A DNA stretch of 35,763 nt from Phycisphaerae bacterium (lineage in GTDB: Bacteria; Planctomycetota; Phycisphaerae; UBA1845): positions 1-35,763 of the forward strand of contig JAGVHG010000100.1 in assembly GCA_020056715.1 (NCBI GenBank), written 5' to 3'. The number at the start of each line of letters is the position of its first letter. Position 1 is the first letter of the stretch. Position numbers and translations under genes: made by a program. The notes under the pieces were generated by a model, which did not search any database, was not told the DNA's origin, and saw nothing but the letters and a program-made list of their open reading frames with translations. Shown piece after piece: positions 8,003 through 14,905 of the stretch.

Positions 8003-8838
8003 TAAGGTCGCGTCACGAGCTGAAGTACTTGGTGCCCGAGGCGCAGGCAGTAGCCATCGCTGAATGGATCCGGCCGTTCATGCGTCCGGATCGCCATTCG
8101 ACGACGGGTGTGTATTCGCTCGTCAGCCTGTATTGGGACTCGGACGACCTGCGGTTGTGCAGAGAGTCAGTGGAGGGAGTCAAGAGCCGACTAAAACTGC
8201 GCATTCGAAGCTACAGCGACGACCCTGTCGCACCTTGCTTCTTCGAAATCAAGCGGCGGGTCAACCAAGTCATTGTGAAAAGCCGAGCTCGGGTACTACG
8301 TAGTCTGGCGGGACCGTTGCTTACGGATGGGGTCCGGCCCTCTGCGCTGGGTTTAGGCGAGGATAAGAACCTCACACAGTTCTTGTTCTACCGGCAGCAG
8401 ATCAATGCCAAACCAGTCGTGCGAGTCCGCTATTTGCGGCAGGCATTTGAAAGCCGGTTCGCCGACGAGGTGCGTGTGACGTTCGATAGGCAACTCAGCC
8501 TGAGCATCACGCGTACGCACGAGCTTGGCCTCAACGGCCCCGGATGGCAGCGAGTGCCGGAGCGAGGCGTCGTGCTTGAGATCAAGTTCACGCACGGCTA
8601 TCCGGTCTGGGTGAGCCGACTCGTTCAGCAGTTCGGGCTTCAGGCGCAGTCAATGTCGAAGTATGTCCGATCGCTAACGCACGCGAGCGCTTTACGGTTC
8701 TGCGCACCGGCTGTGCAACCCAAGGTCGCTTGTCAGGCAGTTGAGGCTATGCATCAAGGACGACGTTGCGGCGTGAATCCCGACGCTCAGGTAACACAGC
8801 GAGGAGATAGCGATGGCGCGATTGTGGCGCTTGCCTAA
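7999..8838 (+). CDS. VTC-domain polyphosphate polymerase
   Basis: A 279-residue protein of the triphosphate tunnel family, related to the catalytic domain of yeast Vtc4, which makes polyphosphate from ATP. Conserved basic and acidic tunnel strands are all visible: RHELKY at 5-10, KLRIRSY at 66-72, FFEIKRR at 81-87, RVRYLRQAF at 142-150, RVTFDR at 159-164, LEIKFT at 193-198 and SMSKYVRS at 218-225. It is therefore predicted to be active. There is no membrane helix, so it acts in the cytoplasm or is held at the membrane by a partner. The start codon overlaps the CotH stop (ATGA), and its own end overlaps the next gene by 26 bases, so translation is tightly coupled. VTC genes are commonly neighbours of DUF4956 genes in bacteria, and one is found two genes on. 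The last 45 residues lie outside the domain. Confidence 0.92.
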   Translation: MIRSRHELKYLVPEAQAVAIAEWIRPFMRPDRHSTTGVYSLVSLYWDSDDLRLCRESVEGVKSRLKLRIRSYSDDPVAPCFFEIKRRVNQVIVKSRARVLRSLAGPLLTDGVRPSALGLGEDKNLTQFLFYRQQINAKPVVRVRYLRQAFESRFADEVRVTFDRQLSLSITRTHELGLNGPGWQRVPERGVVLEIKFTHGYPVWVSRLVQQFGLQAQSMSKYVRSLTHASALRFCAPAVQPKVACQAVEAMHQGRRCGVNPDAQVTQRGDSDGAIVALA

Positions 8839-9406
8839 CAGTGGAACCGGTCCGGCCAGTGCCACAAGAGTGACGATGATACATGCGGCGAGCAGCGCAG
8901 TGCCTGTGCTACTCTGTATTTCTCTCGCGAGTTGTCGTCCGTCCACTGTGGCGAATGTCGATCCTCCGGCGCTCTACATCAACGAGATCATGGCTCAGAA
9001 CGACAGCACCATTGCGGATACGGATGGCAACGGCGGGTACGCCGACTGGATCGAGATCTACAACGCCGGGAAATCCAGCGTGGACCTCGGCGGGATGTAC
9101 CTTACGGACAATCTTAAACAGCCGACGAAGTGGCGCATACCTGACGGCGTGGCCATTGATACCGGCCGGTATCTACTCTTCTGGGCGGACGACGACGTGC
9201 AACAGGGCAACACGCACACGAACTTCAAGCTGGATACTGCGGGCGAAGATGTCGGCCTCTTCGACACCGCCAAGAACGGCAATGCAGCCATTGATGCGGT
9301 GACGTTTGGTCAGCAAGTAGCCGATGTGTCGTACGGACGATCGCCAGATGGATCAGACAACTGGCAGACACTGTCCGTACCGACGCCGGGGGACCCCAAC
9401 AGGTGA
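8813..9406 (+). CDS. Lamin-tail-domain lipoprotein
   Basis: A 197-residue exported protein made almost entirely of one lamin tail domain (LTD), an Ig-like fold common in secreted planctomycete proteins. The domain begins at YINEIMAQNDS and contains YADWIEIYNAG, LGGMYLTDN, WRIPDG, YLLFWADDD and FKLDTAGEDVGLFD, the classic LTD strand order. It ends at SVPTPGDPN. The start at 8813 has GAGGAG six bases before it. An internal Met at residue 22 would give a shorter signal peptide but lacks as good a site. Lipobox LASC puts the lipidated Cys at residue 40. In other bacteria CotH kinases often carry LTD domains in the same chain. Here the LTD is a separate gene two steps downstream, which suggests that it works with the CotH protein at the cell surface. 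Confidence 0.88.
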   Translation: MARLWRLPNSGTGPASATRVTMIHAASSAVPVLLCISLASCRPSTVANVDPPALYINEIMAQNDSTIADTDGNGGYADWIEIYNAGKSSVDLGGMYLTDNLKQPTKWRIPDGVAIDTGRYLLFWADDDVQQGNTHTNFKLDTAGEDVGLFDTAKNGNAAIDAVTFGQQVADVSYGRSPDGSDNWQTLSVPTPGDPNR

Positions 9407-9454
9407 CGGGAGGTTGACGCGACCGGTTGGGAACCATGTGATGAGGAGAGGTCG

Positions 9455-10150
9455 ATGGAACAGTTATGGCATTTTCTTGACGGTGGGGCTGCCCGCAACA
9501 GCATCTTCACGCCAGAGAGTATTATTCTTTCGCTGCTAGTCTCTTTTGTATTGGGGCACTTGCTCGCGTGGGTCTATTATGCCACGCACTCCGGGCTCTC
9601 TTATTCGCGATCGTTCGTCCAGTCGCTCATCCTGATGGCCGTGGTAGTCTCCTTGGTAATGGTGGTCATCGGCAACAGCATCATCACTGCGTTCGGGCTG
9701 ATGGGCGCGCTGGCGCTAGTGCGGTTCCGCAATGTCATCAAGGATACCCGCGACGTCGTGTTCGTCTTCTGTGCAGTAGTGATTGGAATGGCCGCGGGCT
9801 CGCAGCGCTATGCCGTGGCGATTGTGGGGACTGTGGCACTGTGCGCAATTGCCATCTACCTTCATGTGAGCACATTTGGCTCACACTGCTCCCACAACGC
9901 GTACCTGCGATTTCGGCTGGTGGGCTTCGTCGCGGCCGATCATCCCTTGCCGGCCTTGCTCAAGCGATTCTGCGGTGCCTTCGCCCTGATCTCCGTTCAG
10001 GACGGCGATCTTTCCGGCATTGCAGAATACGCCTACCAACTCACGCTGCGGGACAGCAGCCGCAATGAGCAACTGATTGCGGAACTGCGCCAACTCGGCG
10101 GAATCAGCGACGTAAGCTTGACGGCGCAAGAGGAACTGCTCGAGGTCTAG
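9455..10150 (+). CDS. DUF4956 multi-spanning membrane protein
   Basis: A 231-residue inner-membrane protein. About five membrane helices lie in the first 140 residues: near 22-42, 53-75, 77-93, 101-118 and 120-140. They are followed by a cytoplasmic domain of about 90 residues. The diagnostic core is GNSIITAFGLMGALALVRFR followed by TRDVVFVF and GMAAG, which is the DUF4956 signature. The biochemical function of the family is unknown to me. Its regular pairing with VTC polyphosphate polymerases suggests a membrane partner or channel for the polymer. GAGGAG stands just upstream of the start. The next gene begins five bases after its stop. It is the only multi-spanning inner-membrane protein of the cluster, so if the downstream fusion protein and outer-membrane channel need an inner partner, this is the candidate. 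Confidence 0.9.
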   Translation: MEQLWHFLDGGAARNSIFTPESIILSLLVSFVLGHLLAWVYYATHSGLSYSRSFVQSLILMAVVVSLVMVVIGNSIITAFGLMGALALVRFRNVIKDTRDVVFVFCAVVIGMAAGSQRYAVAIVGTVALCAIAIYLHVSTFGSHCSHNAYLRFRLVGFVAADHPLPALLKRFCGAFALISVQDGDLSGIAEYAYQLTLRDSSRNEQLIAELRQLGGISDVSLTAQEELLEV

Positions 10151-10155
10151 CGGCC

Positions 10156-11295
10156 ATGTCACAATCTTTCAAATCGCCGAATTACGCGATCTGGCGCTGG
10201 CGGCGAAACGCGTTACCGCTTCTGGTCTGGCTGGTTGCCGCCGGAATCGCCGGTTGGCTCTTGGCTCATCGGTCGTCCGCCAATGAACTCACGGGTATTG
10301 CTCAGGCAGAACAACGTGACGTGGCAGCGTTAACGAATGGGCGCCTCCAACTTGTACCGGTCGAGATGCTTGATTCAGTCAAGCAAGGCCAACCCGTCGC
10401 CGTGCTTGAGGACGACCGTATAGCGGCCTCGCTGGCGACGGCCGCTGCCGAGGTCTCGCGCCTGCGGGCAGAGTTGGCGGCAACCGAAGATCGCCTCGCC
10501 ATCGATGCAGCAGTGCAACATTCCGACCACATGGCCGAAGCGAGGCGATATGCGGTCGATGTCGAGCGGAATCGTCTCCACGAGATTGAACTGCAGGTGA
10601 TGATGGAGACGGATCGTATCAAGGCGGAGTTCCTACGGCTTCAAAAGGACCTGCTGGGTAACCTGCGGGGGCAGCGCGCCGTCTCAGAGCTTAGGTTCAG
10701 ATCGGCTGAAGCGGACTACAAGTCCCTTGAAAAGAACTTGGGCGAGAATCAGAAGGCCTTGGCCCAGGTTCGGCAGGACTTGGAACAGGCCCGCCAACGG
10801 CAGGATTCGTTTTCGGGAAATCAAGTGGAGTACCTGGCAATTGACAAGGCGCTCGAACCCTTGCGAGCCGCAGTCACCGTGCAGGAACGGCGCGTGGCCG
10901 AACTCTGCGTGGATCGCTCGATGCTCGTTCTCAAAAGTCCCATGGACGGTGTCGTAAGCCAGCTTCTGCGCAAGGCCGGTGAGTCGGTGAGGACTGGCGA
11001 GCCGATCATGACGGTAGTCTCGACTCGTCCCTCGGCAGTCATTGCCTACGCGACCGCAGCACAGGTGGTCCAGTTTCAGCCGGGTTTGCCGGTTCGGTTG
11101 GACGTGATCCGAGAGGGCATTGCTCGGCATTCCGCTTGCACGCAGGTTCAACTGATCGGGCCGGTGGCCGAGAAGTTGCCGGCACAGTTGTGGCGCAATC
11201 CCACGACCCCGGAGTGGGGTTGGCCAGTGAAGATCGCCATTCCTCCGCAGTTAGGAATTCTCTGCGGCGAAGTGATTGGTATTGCCAGGCCATGA
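10156..11295 (+). CDS. HlyD/EmrA-type membrane fusion protein
   Basis: A 379-residue periplasmic adaptor. One N-terminal membrane helix (about 19-37, LPLLVWLVAAGIAGWLLA) anchors it in the inner membrane. The first half of a lipoyl/barrel-sandwich domain follows (VEMLDSVKQGQPVAVLEDD, near residues 70-90). A long coiled coil runs from about 92 to 250, rich in Leu, Glu, Arg and Gln. The second lipoyl half is LVLKSPMDGVVSQLLRKAG, then GEPIMTV, then a beta-barrel region. Such proteins link an inner-membrane transporter to a TolC-like channel. The start is five bases after the DUF4956 stop and has only a weak ribosome binding site, so it is probably translated by coupling. Its stop overlaps the next start (ATGA). 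No ABC, RND or MFS pump gene accompanies it. Confidence 0.9.
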   Translation: MSQSFKSPNYAIWRWRRNALPLLVWLVAAGIAGWLLAHRSSANELTGIAQAEQRDVAALTNGRLQLVPVEMLDSVKQGQPVAVLEDDRIAASLATAAAEVSRLRAELAATEDRLAIDAAVQHSDHMAEARRYAVDVERNRLHEIELQVMMETDRIKAEFLRLQKDLLGNLRGQRAVSELRFRSAEADYKSLEKNLGENQKALAQVRQDLEQARQRQDSFSGNQVEYLAIDKALEPLRAAVTVQERRVAELCVDRSMLVLKSPMDGVVSQLLRKAGESVRTGEPIMTVVSTRPSAVIAYATAAQVVQFQPGLPVRLDVIREGIARHSACTQVQLIGPVAEKLPAQLWRNPTTPEWGWPVKIAIPPQLGILCGEVIGIARP

Positions 11296-12965
11296 TGACG
11301 AGCGGCGAGTTCCGAGTTGTAAGGGGCGGGATGCGCCGGCTCGCTGCCAACGATTTGCGCCATTGGTGGCTCCTCAGCCTCTGCTCCCCCGTTGCTCTGG
11401 CGGTAATCGCGGGTTGCACCGTGGGGCCGAACTATTGTCCGCCGGAGACTCGTCTGCCGGACCGCTGGAGCGGGTCGAAGGAAGGAACCGTCACGACGCA
11501 TCCCGCCGAGGTCGCCAACTGGTGGATCCTCTTCGGCGATCCCACGCTCGACGGGTTGATCGAGCGGGCGTTGCGGTCCAATCTTGACTTGCGGATCGCC
11601 GAGGCGCGAGTTCGCGAGGCGCGTGCCGAACGAACGATCGCGGGTGCCGATCTGTGGCCCAGCGTCGGCCTGGCCAGCTCCTACTCCCACGAAGGCAGGA
11701 GCTTGAACAAGAAGTCGGACAAGTCCAGTGATCCTTGGGACCAGCTCCACGATACGATTGTGGATGAAACGGCGAAAGGCCTCGTGGGCGGATCGCTCGA
11801 CTCGCGGAATCTGGTTGAAGATGTCACAGGCGAGATGCTCGGCGATACCCTGACCGGAACGAACAAAGCAGGTACACGGCAGCGGGCACAGAGTTTATTT
11901 GAGGTTGGCTTCGACGCAAGCTGGGAGCTTGACGTGTTCGGCGGGATACGCCGGAACGTGGAAGCCGTCGATGCAGACATCGCCGCGACCACTGAAGGCT
12001 ATCGCGATGTCCTCGTCACGCTGCTGTTCGAGGTGGCGCGCAATTACGTCGAGGCGCGGGGCTATCAGCAGCGGATTGTGATCGCGCACCACAATGTCGA
12101 TGCGCAGAAGGAAACACTCCGGTTGGCCCGATCGCAGTGCGACGGCGGCACGGGCAGCGAGCTGGACGTCGCTCAGGCCCAGGTACAACTCTCTTCGACC
12201 GAATCTCGGGTCCCGGCCCTGGAAACCGCCTACCGGCATGCGGTGCATCGGCTCAGTCTGCTCGTCGCCGGGTGGCCCGACGCAACCCTAGCGGAACTCT
12301 CCAAGGAAGCCCCCATCCCAGCAGCACCGCCGGAGATACCGCTGGGGCTGCCATCGGACCTGCTTCGCCGCCGGCCGGACATTCGCGGGCGTGAACGCCA
12401 GCTTGCCGCTGCCACCGCTCGCATCGGCGTCGCGACCGCCGACCTGTTCCCCAAGTTTTCCCTCAACGGCGCGTTCGGATCGCAGACGTATGACGTGCGG
12501 CATCTCCTTGATGCCCGGAGCCTTTTCTGGTCCGTGGGCCCCGCAATGAGTTTGCCGATCCTGGATGGCGGACGGATCCGGGCGAACATCGAGGCACAGA
12601 ATGCGATTCAGCAACAAGCACTTGCCCAGTATGAACAGACCGTGTTGAGGGCGGTGAAAGAGGTGGAGGACGCCCTCGTCGCCTATCAGAATGAACGTAC
12701 GCGATATCAACACCTCGCCGACGCCGTCGACGCCGGCCGCCGGGCCGTATCTCTAGCGAGCGTCCAGTACAAGGAGGGGCTGTCCGATTTCCTGGCTGTC
12801 GTGGATTCCGAACGCTCGCTATTCGCGGCCCAGGAACAGCTTGTGCAGAGCAGGACCAACACCACCCTGCACGTGATCGCCGTCTTCAAGGCGCTCGGGG
12901 GCGGCTGGGAAACAAGAACAGGCTCCGATCGCGCGATGCAACCACCGGAAGGAGTAGTTCCATGA
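11292..12965 (+). CDS. NodT/TolC-type outer-membrane efflux lipoprotein
   Basis: A 557-residue outer-membrane factor of an RND/HlyD-type tripartite system. Signal peptide and lipobox IAGC put the lipid-bearing Cys at residue 42, followed by TVGPNY, the hallmark of this family. WWILFGDPTLDGLI and the paired OEP repeats follow (RIAEARVREARAERTIAGAD in the first; SVQYKEGLSDFLAVVDSERSLF in the second). LPSDLLRRRPDI and SLPILDGGRIRANIEAQNA are also typical. The protein is longer than the usual 450-500 residues because about 65 extra residues (135-200) interrupt the first repeat. I chose the ATG at 11292, which overlaps the HlyD stop. An in-frame ATG at 11331 preceded by AAGGGGCGGG is an alternative that would shorten the signal sequence by 13 residues. 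It is the last intact gene of the cluster. Confidence 0.92.
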   Translation: MMTSGEFRVVRGGMRRLAANDLRHWWLLSLCSPVALAVIAGCTVGPNYCPPETRLPDRWSGSKEGTVTTHPAEVANWWILFGDPTLDGLIERALRSNLDLRIAEARVREARAERTIAGADLWPSVGLASSYSHEGRSLNKKSDKSSDPWDQLHDTIVDETAKGLVGGSLDSRNLVEDVTGEMLGDTLTGTNKAGTRQRAQSLFEVGFDASWELDVFGGIRRNVEAVDADIAATTEGYRDVLVTLLFEVARNYVEARGYQQRIVIAHHNVDAQKETLRLARSQCDGGTGSELDVAQAQVQLSSTESRVPALETAYRHAVHRLSLLVAGWPDATLAELSKEAPIPAAPPEIPLGLPSDLLRRRPDIRGRERQLAAATARIGVATADLFPKFSLNGAFGSQTYDVRHLLDARSLFWSVGPAMSLPILDGGRIRANIEAQNAIQQQALAQYEQTVLRAVKEVEDALVAYQNERTRYQHLADAVDAGRRAVSLASVQYKEGLSDFLAVVDSERSLFAAQEQLVQSRTNTTLHVIAVFKALGGGWETRTGSDRAMQPPEGVVP

Positions 12966-13242
12966 AGTCGACTCTTGGGAATGCACGTCATCCCATGGCA
13001 TCTTGGTGTGCTTCGCACTGAGCGGTTGGATTGGCATGGGTGCGGGCCCGGCACTGGCGCGAACGCTGGTACGAACACAAGCACCGGCACGGGAGTCGCC
13101 GCCGACGTCGGTGCCAGAGCCTGTGGTGTGGTTGACAGTAACGTCAACGCAGACTCATTCGCGAAACGGATTCGTTTTCTCCATCGGGTTCGCAAGACCC
13201 TGCGATGTTGAAAGCGTTGGTGGGGAGGAGCCTGGGCTCTGA
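12962..13242 (+). pseudogene. Frameshifted small exported protein
   Basis: GGAAGGAG at 12947-12954 lies seven bases before an ATG at 12962 that overlaps the efflux gene stop, an ideal coupled start. The frame (MKSTLGNARHPM...) stops after only 19 codons. One frame over, an open stretch to 13242 reads as the hydrophobic core of a signal peptide with an AxA-like cleavage site (CFALSGWIGMGAGPALA). It continues with about 60 residues rich in Pro, Thr and Val. The simplest reading is a secreted protein of about 90 residues, seventh gene of the cluster, broken by a small indel near 12970-13000. A sequencing or assembly error would look the same. I recognise no family in the mature part. Confidence 0.5.
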
Positions 13243-13345
13243 CCGGTGTGTGCCGTGCTGACGCAAACGCAGGCGAAGCCACATGAAGAAGCCGTTCGAC
13301 TCAGCTACCTGTCGACGAAAACCACCGACCAAAACACCTGAACAA

Positions 13346-13384
13346 GCGCAAAGACGATTTTTGCAGAACTTTACCCTGGACTGA
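13346..13384 (-). promoter_or_regulatory. Recurrent motif, site B (degenerate)
   Basis: On the minus strand TCAG (13384-13381), 28 bases, then TTTGCGC (13352-13346), as in sites A and D. The expected hexamer 19 bases further on reads GGTGGT, not CATGTA. No minus-strand gene follows. Over about 54 bases it also resembles site A (about 40 identities by eye). It may be a decayed promoter in a decayed region. Confidence 0.35.
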
Positions 13385-13450
13385 TAGACGCCTCATGTAC
13401 CTAACGCCTAAAAGATAGTAAGACGTTTGGCTCTTGGCGAAGGTCCTTAA

Positions 13451-13538
13451 GTCCGTCTCTTGCGCGGACGAAGCAGCGAGTGGACACCCGTCCAGGCCAC
13501 AGGCACACGGGTGCGGTTTGGGTCAGCCTTGGCTGACC
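13451..13538 (+). promoter_or_regulatory. Structured mRNA leader of the small lipoprotein gene
   Basis: Three consecutive stems can form just before the ribosome binding site: GTCCG with CGGAC (about 13451-13469), CACCCGT at 13485-13491 with ACGGGTG at 13507-13513, and GGTCAGC at 13521-13527 with GCTGACC at 13532-13538. The last ends eight bases before AAGGAG. This could be a cis-regulatory RNA. It fits no riboswitch class I can name. Confidence 0.35.
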
Positions 13539-13558
13539 GGATAACAAGGAGATCTGGT

Positions 13559-13726
13559 ATGAACAAACGAAAGACCATCCACGGAATTCTGCGACTAGTC
13601 GCGGCGTTTGCAAGCGGTGCGACGCTGCTTCAAGTAAGTAGTTGCACAATCGACGAATCAACCATGACGGAGTTTGCCAACCTGTTCGCGGAGGCTCTTT
13701 TGACGGCACTGACAGGAAGCACCTGA
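13559..13726 (+). CDS. Small lipoprotein, 55 aa
   Basis: A short exported protein starting at an ATG with AAGGAG (13546-13551) seven bases upstream. It has a basic N-terminus (MNKRKTIHG), a hydrophobic core (ILRLVAAFASGATLL) and the lipobox VSSC, giving a lipidated Cys at residue 29. The mature part has only 27 residues (TIDESTMTEFANLFAEALLTALTGST) and could form one amphipathic helix. Tiny lipoproteins of this shape are common in planctomycetes, but I know no function for them. An open frame upstream of the ATG is ignored because it has no ribosome binding site. Directly after it comes the remnant of a metalloprotease, so it might once have been the first gene of a two-gene unit. The leader is unusually structured. 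Confidence 0.65.
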   Translation: MNKRKTIHGILRLVAAFASGATLLQVSSCTIDESTMTEFANLFAEALLTALTGST

Positions 13727-13740
13727 CGGATCCAGCGCCC

Positions 13741-14054
13741 CGCGTTGGCTTGCTTCGAATTGCCGAGTTCGTTGAACTGTACAACGTCGATTACGCCGAT
13801 GACGCCGTCATCTACGCGGAGCTCTCCGCGCCGTCGGTATTCTCCATGGTTCCTACTATCAAAGCACTGGGTGTGGCCATCGGAAACGTTGGCGCGCATG
13901 AAGCGGGTCACCCGCTTGGGCTCTAGCACGTAAGCGATGAGGACGACCAGTCGATGGCGACGCGGCGCTGGAAGATCAGGAGTTCATGGATGCTCCCGTG
14001 CCCAGCGATGTCATGGCCATCTGCACGCGGGATGCGGTCATGCTGCTTAAGTAG
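13741..14054 (+). pseudogene. Remnant of a metzincin-type zinc metalloprotease
   Basis: The frame from 13741 reads RVGLLRIAEFVELYNVDYAD, then later AIGNVGAHEAGHPLGL, with a TAG stop at 13924-13926 followed at once by His. Thus HExxHxxGxxH, the zinc-binding motif of metzincins, is complete except that a stop occupies the position before the third His (HEAGH-PLGL-stop-H). The frame then continues as HVSDEDDQ. From about 13950 a different frame continues the same protein (DGDAALEDQEFMDAPVPSD...CTRDAVMLLK) to a TAG at 14052-14054. So at least one nonsense and one frameshift change are present, and no start codon or signal sequence is attached. The original was probably a small secreted peptidase. 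The upstream limit is uncertain. Confidence 0.65.
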
Positions 14055-14166
14055 ACACTTGGCTGGCGCGAGATATGGGCGTGCGCGCTTACCATTCAGT
14101 GAGGCATGAAACGTGAATGGCCTTCTGCTGCGAGTTGCGCAAATCCTGGGTGCCTCGACCGTCGGC

Positions 14167-14535
14167 TTACGCAACGTGCTCTTCGCTCACCTGCACGTCC
14201 TCGTCGCTACCGCCGAATTCAAATTGAACGCGGTAGTCGCCGGCTTTCGGGCGTTTGCTAACGGCGTGGCTAAAGACGCCGTCGAAGAATAGCAACGACA
14301 ACTCACCGCCGCTTTGGATTTCGGGCAAGAAAGGTTGCACCAGGACACCCCGATCCTCGAGCGTCTTGGCGATGTCAGCAGCGTAGCGGTCGAGTTCCTC
14401 GACGCGAAAACGGTAGCAGCGGTAGGCGCCGCCGGCGATGGTCGGCTTGACCACGATTTCATTCCAACCGCGGGCCCGCGCCAAGGCGGCGATGTCGGCC
14501 TTGTCATTCTCTGCGATGCAAATGCCCTTGCTCGT
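14167..14535 (-). pseudogene. Truncated ATP-grasp enzyme
   Basis: The open frame encodes the middle of an ATP-grasp ligase. It starts with IAENDKADIAALARARGW just after an in-frame TGA and reads EIVVKPTIAGGAYRCYRF, VLVQPFLPEI, ELSLLFFDGVFSHAV, KRPKAGDYRVQ and FEFGG. These are the nucleotide-binding Lys strand and the linker and Arg segments of the fold. A full enzyme has about 280-300 residues; here roughly 120 remain, missing the N-terminal substrate domain and the C-terminal metal-binding residues. An ATG at 14484 would start a 105-residue fragment, but I see no ribosome binding site. The 5' break coincides with the GTCCCC repeat at 14541, which points to an insertion or recombination event as the cause. 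Confidence 0.7.
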
Positions 14536-14540
14536 TCAAA

Positions 14541-14565
14541 GTGTCCCCAGTTAGTCCCCAATAAA
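14541..14565 (+). repeat. GTCCCC double repeat, copy 2
   Basis: The 25 bases read GTGTCCCCA, GTT, AGTCCCCA, ATAAA, matching 1099-1123 at 22 of 25 positions in the same orientation. The truncated ATP-grasp gene ends exactly here, and a tRNA/tmRNA-like 3' end follows about 120 bases further on. This suggests the edge of a former integrated element. Confidence 0.5.
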
Positions 14566-14617
14566 CGCGGTCCTCCAGCGGCTCCACGGGTCAAGAGTGG
14601 TCCAGTTGAGTCTGGTT

Positions 14618-14646
14618 CATAAGCGGTGCATCCACCGGTGCTTATG
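14618..14646. repeat. Inverted repeat/hairpin near att-like remnant
   Basis: CATAAGC at 14618 pairs with GCTTATG ending at 14646, with an inner GGTG/CACC pairing and a short loop. It sits between the GTCCCC repeat and the tRNA-like fragment. It could be a recombinase core site, a terminator, or chance. Confidence 0.35.
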
Positions 14647-14683
14647 GGTTAAATGCTTGTCATATAACAACTTACAAGGTAGG

Positions 14684-14716
14684 TGGGAGGCGGAATTCGA
14701 TTCCCCGCGCCTCCAT
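14684..14716 (+). other. tRNA/tmRNA 3'-end-like fragment (possible att remnant)
   Basis: The segment ends with TTCGATTCCCCGCGCCTCCA. That is a standard T-loop (TTCGATT), the 3' half of a T stem (CCCCG) and a 3' acceptor strand, as in tRNA-Ser or tmRNA genes. The 5' half of the T stem is CGGAA, so two of five pairs are lost, and no matching 5' acceptor (GGAGGCG) lies 70-100 bases upstream. It is therefore not a working gene. Integrases often recombine at exactly this part of tRNA or tmRNA genes, so an attachment-site remnant is likely. Confidence 0.4.
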
Positions 14717-14905
14717 TCCATAAGTGCTTCTTGTGAACTTGTTTGCGCAACGTCTCAGGCTGATGCGGAAACTCTGTCGGGAACGAAGTCGCTCGATGGG
14801 AAGCGCATCGGCCACCGAGTCGCCAAGACATGCTGGTGGTTGGGCGCGACCTGGGGGTCAGCTTCGTCCGATGGGAACTGCCACCGCGACCTTTTGGTTC
14901 AGTGC

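Larger units (their letters stand above)
13243..13558. other. Gap after the efflux cluster, with motif B and structured leader
   Basis: No protein gene is supported here. The stretch contains motif copy B on the minus strand (13346-13384) and the leader of the small lipoprotein gene with three possible hairpins (13451-13538), both listed separately. Confidence 0.45.

Noticed and set aside
13385-13558. Cyclic-di-GMP riboswitch in the lipoprotein leader
   Set aside because: The conserved core bases of that class are absent; only generic stems are visible.
14684-14716. Intact tRNA or tmRNA gene
   Set aside because: No 5' acceptor strand, D arm or proper anticodon arm is found upstream, and the T stem is mismatched.
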